Shown piece by piece: positions 24,293-29,388 of a stretch of 29,388 bases of DNA. Made by a program: the position numbers and the translations under genes. Position 1 is the stretch's first letter. Every line of letters begins with the position of its first letter. Below the pieces are notes generated by a model that saw nothing but the letters and a program-made list of their open reading frames with translations, was not told the DNA's origin and ran no database searches. Source of the DNA: Porphyromonadaceae bacterium UBA7555 (GTDB lineage: Bacteria > Bacteroidota > Bacteroidia > Bacteroidales > Muribaculaceae); contig DLLT01000003.1 of NCBI GenBank assembly GCA_002478045.1, positions 1-29,388 of the forward strand, written 5' to 3'.

Positions 24293-24994
24293 ATGGCCGT
24301 AATACTGAATATAGAGACTTCCACCTCGGTATGCTCGACAGCACTCACCGCCGAGGGGTTGATAATCAAACACTTCGAAGATTTCCAAGGGCGCAACCAC
24401 GCCGCCCTGCTCAGCGGATACATCAAGGCATGCCTTGACCACGCACGCGAGAAGGAGATGCATCTCGATGCCTTGGCTGTGTCTATGGGCCCGGGGAGCT
24501 ACACGGGCCTACGCATAGGCCTCAGCGAAGCCAAGGGCCTGGCTTACGCACTGGACATTCCGATAATCGGCGTCAGCACGCTCCAGCTTATGGTGACACA
24601 CGTTATGTTTGACGGCGAGGACTATGGCGATGACCCGATATTTGTCCCAATGATAGACGCAAGACGCATGGAGGTGTACACTGCCGCATACAATATAGCC
24701 CTTGACGAAGTTATGGCGCCGCAACCACTTATATTGGACGAAAACAGCTACGCCGAACTATTCGGCTCGGGTCGTACCATCGTATTCTTCGGCGATGGCT
24801 CGGACAAAGCTCGCGATCTAATCTGTGGCATACACCCCGAGGCTCGCTTCATATCGGGCGTTGTGCCTCTGGCCGTGGATATGCTGGCGCTGGCCGAACG
24901 CGCATACTCGCGGCGCGATTTTATCGATACGGCTTACAGCGTCCCATATTACCTCAAAGATTTCCAAGCCACCAAACCCAAGCCGCTCCTTTGA
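24293..24994 (+). CDS. tsaB: tRNA threonylcarbamoyladenosine biosynthesis protein TsaB
   Basis: The 233-residue protein is the TsaD partner needed for t6A37 modification of tRNAs reading ANN codons. It has the ASKHA-type start LNIETSTSVCS at residues 5-15 and the TsaB signature MGPGSYTGLRIGLSEAKGLA at 65-84. The C-terminal half ends with PYYLKDFQATKPK, typical of the family. Length is normal. It is followed after 128 bp by the duplicated-domain protein; a small hairpin (AGGGC-AATA-GCCCT, 25075-25088) lies in the gap. Confidence 0.95.
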   Translation: MAVILNIETSTSVCSTALTAEGLIIKHFEDFQGRNHAALLSGYIKACLDHAREKEMHLDALAVSMGPGSYTGLRIGLSEAKGLAYALDIPIIGVSTLQLMVTHVMFDGEDYGDDPIFVPMIDARRMEVYTAAYNIALDEVMAPQPLILDENSYAELFGSGRTIVFFGDGSDKARDLICGIHPEARFISGVVPLAVDMLALAERAYSRRDFIDTAYSVPYYLKDFQATKPKPLL

Positions 24995-25122
24995 CATCAT
25001 CGGCATCACCGGGCGCAGCCCATAGTCGGCAAAAGCGTCAGGATATTCAGTAAAACCTATATTCTCACAAAAACAGGGCAATAGCCCTAATAACCGAACC
25101 TCAAAATTTCAAAAAACTCATC

Positions 25123-25788
25123 ATGGAAAACCAAGGACCGCAAAAACGAGCTCCGCGCAAAAAGTTGCGCATCACTTTCCCGGATGGAGAAGTCCTATGC
25201 TATACGGATTCGACATCCACAATGCTGGCCGCCCTGGCCAAAATCGGTAAGGAACGTTTCCCGGAAATAAAACTCGAAATCGGAGGGCAACCGATAGTTT
25301 CGCAACAAGTACTTCCGAAATACAAAGCCTATATGCGCGAGATTTGCGATGGATGGTATCTGAACACCCAGTCGGACAACGCCTGCAAATTCATACAAAT
25401 GAAATCCATAAGCGATACCCTCGGGCTCGGGCTGAAAGTCGAAGTGGGCTCCGATTTCAAAACTCAAGCGATGCCGGGCCGAGCCGCGAGACACCGCACC
25501 AAAGAGACACTACGCATACATTTCCCGGAAGACGACACATACATCGCGCTCGAAAGCGCGCAAGAGGGATACCTCGAAGCCGTACGCAAAATAGGCATCA
25601 ATAAGATTATCAATCGCCGAATTCCGTATAAATCGTATACCCTGGCCACGCGCGTACGCGAGTCTTCGCGTCAGTTACCGGTAGACGACTGCTGGGTTTA
25701 TGTACCCGGCTCAATCAAAGACAAAGTCCTGATGTTACGCACAATAGCCCTGTGTCTCCGCATTCCCCTCGATGTCTCCATCGTCTGA
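25123..25788 (+). CDS. Hypothetical protein with two tandem copies of one ~95-residue domain
   Basis: I cannot name this 221-residue protein. It is basic at the N-terminus and has no signal or membrane segment, so it is cytosolic. It consists of two related halves, ~14-108 and ~128-221. Each begins with (K/E)xLRIxFP, continues with a helix (MLAALAKIGKERF versus YLEAVRKIGINKI), then a variable part, a WY/WVY strand (GWYLNT at 77-82 versus CWVYVP at 190-195), and a final helix-strand pair (MKSISDTLGLGLKVEV versus LRTIALCLRIPLDVSI). The half-copies match in order and spacing, which indicates duplication of a small alpha/beta domain. The gene ends 138 bp before the recA stop on the other strand. 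Confidence 0.78.
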   Translation: MENQGPQKRAPRKKLRITFPDGEVLCYTDSTSTMLAALAKIGKERFPEIKLEIGGQPIVSQQVLPKYKAYMREICDGWYLNTQSDNACKFIQMKSISDTLGLGLKVEVGSDFKTQAMPGRAARHRTKETLRIHFPEDDTYIALESAQEGYLEAVRKIGINKIINRRIPYKSYTLATRVRESSRQLPVDDCWVYVPGSIKDKVLMLRTIALCLRIPLDVSIV

Positions 25789-25874
25789 ACAGCGGATCAT
25801 AATCTTGTGTTTTGCAGTCGTATACGCCGGAGGCACGACCCGTTCGACATTAGACATCCCTCATTAAACAAACG

Positions 25875-25903
25875 GGGGCGAAGCCGATACACAGCTTCGC
25901 CCC
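25875..25903. terminator. Bidirectional terminator hairpin between convergent genes
   Basis: GGGGCGAAGC (25875-25884) and GCTTCGCCCC (25894-25903) form a perfect 10-bp stem with a 9-nt loop. In the recA direction it is followed by a T-rich CGTTTGTTTA; in the plus direction by GGTTGTCTATTTT. It lies 23 bp after the recA stop. Confidence 0.8.
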
Positions 25904-25925
25904 GGTTGTCTATTTTCCGTGACGA

Positions 25926-27110
25926 TTACAGGTCTTCTTCGATGCTGAATTCATCGTCATCATCGGTAGCGGCCGGGACGGTAGTGTCCATGTCGGTGGC
26001 CTCTGCAGCAGGAGTGGCGTCCGCGGCAACCTCTGCGGCTTGCTTGGCGGCGCGACGCGCTGCCGCATCGGGACGCGCATCGGCGGCGCCCATGGCTTCT
26101 GCTATCTTAGCCTCAAGCTCGTCTGCCAATTCGGGATTGTCGGCAATGATACGCTTGGCAGCATCGCGACCTTGTGCCAGTTTATTGCCGGCGTAGCTGA
26201 ACCACGACCCGCTCTTCTTGATGATGTCGTACTCGACGCCGAGATCCAGAATTTCGCCGGAACGTGAAATACCTTCGCCAAACATAATATCGAATTCGGC
26301 ACGGCGGAAGGGCGGCGCAACTTTATTTTTGACCACCTTGACAATAGCACGCTTGCCCAGGTAGTCATCGCCGTCTTTGATGGTGCTGCGAGGACGAATA
26401 TCCAGACGCACCGAGGCATAGAATTTGAGCGCATTGCCGCCGGTGGTGGTTTCGCTGGGACCGAACATCTGGCCTATTTTTTCACGTAATTGGTTTATGA
26501 ATATACACGTAGTCTTGGTGCGCGATATGGCGGCGGTGAGCTTGCGCATGGCCTGCGACATCAGTCGTGCTTGCAATCCCATATTGCGGTCGCCCATTTC
26601 GCCCTCAATTTCGCCTTTGGGCGTGAGAGCTGCCACCGAGTCGACAACCACGATATCCACAGCGGCACTGCGTATCAGCTGCTCGGCAATCTCGAGAGCC
26701 TGCTCGCCGTTGTCCGGCTGCGAAATCAGCAACTCATCGGTATCCACACCCAGCGCCTCGGCATAGAAGCGATCAAAGGCGTGCTCGGCGTCTATGAGAG
26801 CTGCAATGCCGCCGGTCTTCTGGGCCTCGGCTATGGCATGGAGGGCCAGTGTCGTTTTACCGGAAGACTCGGGTCCGTATATCTCGATGATACGTCCCTT
26901 GGGATACCCGCCGACACCCAGCGCGTGATTCAGCGAAATCGATCCGGTGGGTATCACCTCGACATTCTCGATGGCCTCGTCTCCGAGACGCATAATGGCA
27001 CCGCGACCATAGTTCTTTTCAATCTTGCCTAAGGCGGCACTCAGGGCCTCGACTCTTGCTTTCTTGGGGTCTTCGGCTTCCTTCTTGGACGTTTTCTTTG
27101 TCTTTTCCAT
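25926..27110 (-). CDS. recA: Recombinase RecA
   Basis: The 394-residue DNA-dependent ATPase carries out strand exchange and SOS coprotease activity. Walker A GPESSGKTT is at residues 79-87, the Walker B strand reads VDIVVVDSVAAL, and the DNA-binding loop region has MGLQARLMSQAMRKLT and FINQLREKIG. After the core the last ~60 residues are Ala-rich and then acidic (ending DDDDEFSIEEDL), longer than in E. coli RecA but usual for Bacteroidetes. It has its own promoter and terminator and is monocistronic. No recX follows. Confidence 0.98.
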   Translation of the reverse strand: MEKTKKTSKKEAEDPKKARVEALSAALGKIEKNYGRGAIMRLGDEAIENVEVIPTGSISLNHALGVGGYPKGRIIEIYGPESSGKTTLALHAIAEAQKTGGIAALIDAEHAFDRFYAEALGVDTDELLISQPDNGEQALEIAEQLIRSAAVDIVVVDSVAALTPKGEIEGEMGDRNMGLQARLMSQAMRKLTAAISRTKTTCIFINQLREKIGQMFGPSETTTGGNALKFYASVRLDIRPRSTIKDGDDYLGKRAIVKVVKNKVAPPFRRAEFDIMFGEGISRSGEILDLGVEYDIIKKSGSWFSYAGNKLAQGRDAAKRIIADNPELADELEAKIAEAMGAADARPDAAARRAAKQAAEVAADATPAAEATDMDTTVPAATDDDDEFSIEEDL

Positions 27111-27182
27111 TACGGTATATGTTTCGTGTTTATATTATTCTGTTTGTCGAATCAGCAACAAGGGCCTCTTGCGTTGACAATG

Positions 27183-27190
27183 CAAAGTTA
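27183..27190 (-). promoter_or_regulatory. recA promoter, -7 element (TAACTTTG)
   Basis: The minus strand reads TAACTTTG, a full match to TAnnTTTG, 72 bp upstream of the recA ATG at 27110. No SOS-box-like palindrome was recognised beside it. Confidence 0.6.
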
Positions 27191-27413
27191 GCGCACAATA
27201 TGTGTAATTGCATTGCCCAAACAAGTTAAACATTCCTTTATTGTTCTTTTACAACATCCTGTTTTCTATGCGTTTAACCGCTAGCCTAATCATATTCCTC
27301 CCAGATTGCCGTGTAACAGGCCGAACCATCTCTATATGTGCAATGTTCTGTTTGTAGAAAGCGAAAACTACTTTTTCCATTGCAAGAAATGTGATAATGA
27401 TTGGTTTATTTCC

Positions 27414-27445
27414 ACCGTGGGGATTCCGTGAGGCATCTCCACGGT
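27414..27445. terminator. Hairpin downstream of the DUF1573 gene
   Basis: ACCGTGG (27414-27420) pairs with CCACGGT (27439-27445), and GGGATTCC with GGCATCTC continue the stem imperfectly. It begins 15 bp after the DUF1573 stop. The T-run is better on the plus side (GGTTTTTA) than on the minus side, so termination strength is uncertain. Confidence 0.5.
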
Positions 27446-27460
27446 TGGTTTTTATGCAAC

Positions 27461-27895
27461 CTATGGGACGACTACTCCGCTGATATGCAGGGTTATTTTC
27501 TTGTTCTTGGGATCGTTGGTACGCACTCTCACCGACTTATTGAACTCACCCGGACGTCCCTTGGGAAGATAGGTTACTCGTATTTTCTCGCTTTTGCCGG
27601 GTGCAATAGGCGCCTTGGGATAGCTCGGCATAGTACACCCGCAAGAGGCTGTCGCCGAAATAATTACCAACGGTCTTTCTCCTTCATTGGTGAATACAAA
27701 TTCGTAAGACACAGGGCCTCCGTTCTCCTTGATATTACCGAAATCATGGCTTTTTTTAACAAAAGCCACCACGGCAGGAGACTTCTCGGACTTGTCCTTC
27801 TTCTCGGCACCTACGACATTGACGGGCATCAAAAAAGCCAACGCCATCAGTAGCAACGCACAGCGCCACCTTGTATAATTTTTCCTTGCTTTCAT
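27461..27895 (-). CDS. DUF1573 family secreted protein
   Basis: The 144-residue protein has an N-terminal signal segment (residues ~9-30, CALLLMALAFLMPVNVVGA). The rest is one DUF1573 Ig-like (ASH/PapD-like) domain: HDFGNIKENGGPVSYEFVFT at 50-69, the hallmark SCGCTMP at 84-90 with C85 and C87, and PGKSEKIRVTY with the C-terminal strands ITLHISGVVV. The family is common in Bacteroidetes envelopes and its function is not settled. Its start lies 3 nt after the meaB stop, so it is cotranscribed with meaB, though no functional link is known. Confidence 0.9.
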   Translation of the reverse strand: MKARKNYTRWRCALLLMALAFLMPVNVVGAEKKDKSEKSPAVVAFVKKSHDFGNIKENGGPVSYEFVFTNEGERPLVIISATASCGCTMPSYPKAPIAPGKSEKIRVTYLPKGRPGEFNKSVRVRTNDPKNKKITLHISGVVVP

Positions 27896-27898
27896 ATC

Positions 27899-29008
27899 TT
27901 ACACGCCTTTACCCAAATTGCTTTGCTCGAAATACGCATCCAGAACATTGCGTGCCGCCACAAAAGACGACAAGCGATTGTCAAGAACAAGCGATTCGTT
28001 TACTTGCAAAAGCTTCTCCATGTTCGGATTATTATAAAAATGCGATTTTAGCTTTTCGTTAATGGTCTCGTACATCCAATATCGGGACTGCTCGATACGT
28101 CGATGCTCAAAGAAACCGTTACCCTTCACGTATGCAAAGTAGCGCTCTATCATTTCCCAGACCTCGTCGATACCTTTTTCGTAATATCCCGAATAGGTAA
28201 GCACCTCGGGCATCCATCCCGAAGTCGTAGGCGGGAACAAATGCAGCGCGCTACGGAACTGAGCCTGAGCCAAACGCGCACGGTCAATATTATCGCCATC
28301 AGCCTTATTGATGACAATGCCATCGGCCATTTCCATAATACCGCGCTTGATACCCTGCAATTCATCACCAGTACCGGCAAGCTGAATCAGTAGAAAAAAG
28401 TCTACCATCGAGTGTACGGCTGTCTCACTTTGGCCTACACCGACAGTCTCAACAAAAATATTATTGAATCCCGCAGCTTCGCACAGCATAATAGTCTCGC
28501 GCGTCTTACGCGCTACGCCGCCCAACGAGCCCGCTGATGGACTGGGACGGATAAAGGCCCGAGGATGTATCGCCAGACGCTCCATACGTGTCTTATCGCC
28601 AAGAATACTGCCACGAGTGCGCTCACTTGACGGGTCAATAGCCAATACAGCCAACTTAGCATTCTCGTCCTTGAGCACATGCAAGCCGAAAACATCTATA
28701 GATGTCGACTTACCCGCACCCGGCACGCCCGTTATACCAATACGACGGCTATTACCGGTATACGGAAGGCACTTTTCGATAACCTCCTGAGCCAAAACCT
28801 GATGTGCCGGTGCCTGACTCTCCACAAGAGTCACGGCACGGCTCAACACCGTCACATCACCCTTAAGAATACCCTCCACAAGCTCCGACGCAGTAGGCAA
28901 AGGCTTGCGGCGATGCACCTTCAGATAAGGATTAACACTCGGTGGCTGTACTACACCGCTATTTACTGTCAGTCCGGTGTAACGACTATCGTTCTCGGGA
29001 TGTTCCAT
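27899..29008 (-). CDS. meaB: Methylmalonyl-CoA mutase-associated GTPase MeaB
   Basis: The 369-residue G3E-type GTPase loads and protects the B12 cofactor of methylmalonyl-CoA mutase. The P-loop GVPGAGKS is at 94-101, followed by VLAIDPSSERTRGSILGDKTRM, ETVGVGQSE and the base-recognition NKADGDN. I choose the ATG at 29008 (MEHPENDSRY), because the upstream 30 codons in the same frame are hydrophobic and Gly-rich and contain a promoter-like TAATTTTG ending 5 bp before this ATG. No mutase subunit gene is in the window. The DUF1573 gene follows 3 nt after its stop. Confidence 0.93.
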   Translation of the reverse strand: MEHPENDSRYTGLTVNSGVVQPPSVNPYLKVHRRKPLPTASELVEGILKGDVTVLSRAVTLVESQAPAHQVLAQEVIEKCLPYTGNSRRIGITGVPGAGKSTSIDVFGLHVLKDENAKLAVLAIDPSSERTRGSILGDKTRMERLAIHPRAFIRPSPSAGSLGGVARKTRETIMLCEAAGFNNIFVETVGVGQSETAVHSMVDFFLLIQLAGTGDELQGIKRGIMEMADGIVINKADGDNIDRARLAQAQFRSALHLFPPTTSGWMPEVLTYSGYYEKGIDEVWEMIERYFAYVKGNGFFEHRRIEQSRYWMYETINEKLKSHFYNNPNMEKLLQVNESLVLDNRLSSFVAARNVLDAYFEQSNLGKGV

Positions 29009-29013
29009 ATAGG

Positions 29014-29021
29014 CAAAATTA
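29014..29021 (-). promoter_or_regulatory. meaB promoter-like -7 element (TAATTTTG)
   Basis: The minus strand reads TAATTTTG, a full match to TAnnTTTG, with only five bases between it and the meaB ATG at 29008. If used, the mRNA would be leaderless or nearly so. Confidence 0.4.
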
Positions 29022-29127
29022 ACCAATATCCCACACATACCCAAACCGCCACCGCCAAAAAAACACAAAAAATAAAAAAAGCCTCTCATCCTCACCACAA
29101 ATTCCTCTTCAAGCTCCTAATCCGCCC

Positions 29128-29154
29128 ATCATTCCAATCATTCCAATCATTCCA
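29128..29154. repeat. 3 x 9-bp tandem repeat ATCATTCCA
   Basis: ATCATTCCA is repeated three times exactly at 29128-29136, 29137-29145 and 29146-29154, in noncoding DNA upstream of meaB. Confidence 0.85.
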
Positions 29155-29205
29155 ATTACCATTTATTTCCAATCCCTCGCACCTGTCACCGTCGGAGACT
29201 TTATC

Positions 29206-29277
29206 GCCGACCTTAAAGACCTAGCCGACCTTAAAAACCCTAATGTCCTTAAGGTCACTAAGGTCCCAAAGGTCAAT
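29206..29277. repeat. Degenerate 9-bp periodic tract, eight units, with internal inversion
   Basis: Eight consecutive 9-bp units can be read: GCCGACCTT, AAAGACCTA, GCCGACCTT, AAAAACCCT, AATGTCCTT, AAGGTCACT, AAGGTCCCA and AAGGTCAAT. The left units carry GACCTT and the right units its reverse complement AAGGTC, so the two halves can pair. Confidence 0.7.
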
Positions 29278-29388
29278 ATTCGACCTCTCGTCCCCACGCA
29301 CAGCCCATCCCAAATCCCAAGAAAAGGGCCGACTTGTGCATAGAAGTTTAGATGGCGAACTTTGCGGCAAAAAAGCCATGTTTAATTT

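Larger units (their letters stand above)
27111..27460. other. Intergenic region between recA and the meaB operon end
   Basis: This 350-bp gap holds the recA -7 element at 27183-27190 and the hairpin at 27414-27445 that ends the meaB-DUF1573 transcript. Between them (27200-27410) I see no gene, repeat or recognisable RNA. Confidence 0.5.
29009..29388. other. Noncoding right edge with simple repeats
   Basis: No gene is supported from the meaB start to the right edge. The stretch contains a three-copy 9-bp repeat at 29128-29154 and a longer 9-bp-periodic, partly self-complementary tract at 29206-29277. The base composition is A/C-rich on the plus strand. Confidence 0.5.

Noticed and set aside
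29128..29277. CRISPR array or attachment site at the right edge
   Set aside because: The repeats are 9 bp without spacers, and there is no integrase or tRNA gene.

Overview
The window looks like a chromosomal segment of a gut-type Bacteroidales bacterium, probably Muribaculaceae-like; this is inferred from gene content and promoter style, not from a database match. Supporting signs are promoters of the Bacteroidetes form TAnnTTTG, AT-rich leaders without Shine-Dalgarno sequences, Bacteroidetes-type DUF1573 and DUF3332 proteins, the long form of urocanate hydratase, and an FtcD fused to its cyclodeaminase. I see no phage, transposon, CRISPR array, rRNA or tRNA.

Layout. 1-3868 (-): the first ~1289 residues of a very large secreted protein, cut by the left edge. 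It has a TolB-like propeller, a papain-like C39-type peptidase domain and a duplicated Ig-like plus repeat module. 4291-5483 (+): a phosphoribosyltransferase and a HAD phosphatase, whose 3' end overlaps menA. 10822-5473 (-): a likely operon of neuC-like epimerase, neuA-like CMP-sugar synthetase, CBS-nucleotidyltransferase, obg and menA. The three sugar genes fit the nucleotide-sugar steps of legionaminic or sialic acid synthesis, but the condensing synthase is not here. 11414-10914 (-): a secreted cytidine-deaminase-fold protein that has lost its zinc ligands. 12014-11733 (-): a small membrane protein.

18940-12375 (-): a complete histidine utilisation operon, ftcD-hutU-hutH-hutI. It converts histidine to glutamate and passes the one-carbon unit to tetrahydrofolate, and it sits behind a 268-nt leader. 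19432-20787 (+): an unrecognised 451-residue protein. 21485-20937 (-): a DUF3332 lipoprotein with a textbook terminator. 24137-21576 (-): a PurM-like enzyme followed by an MltF-like lytic transglycosylase. 24293-25788 (+): tsaB, then a 221-residue protein of unknown function built from two copies of one domain. 27110-25926 (-): recA. 29008-27461 (-): meaB and a DUF1573 lipoprotein-like protein. The right edge is noncoding and carries 9-bp periodic repeats.

Most of the window is housekeeping. The least ordinary items are the secreted pseudo-deaminase, the multi-module C39-like secreted protein, the duplicated-domain 221-aa protein, and several simple repeats with periods that are multiples of three in noncoding DNA.
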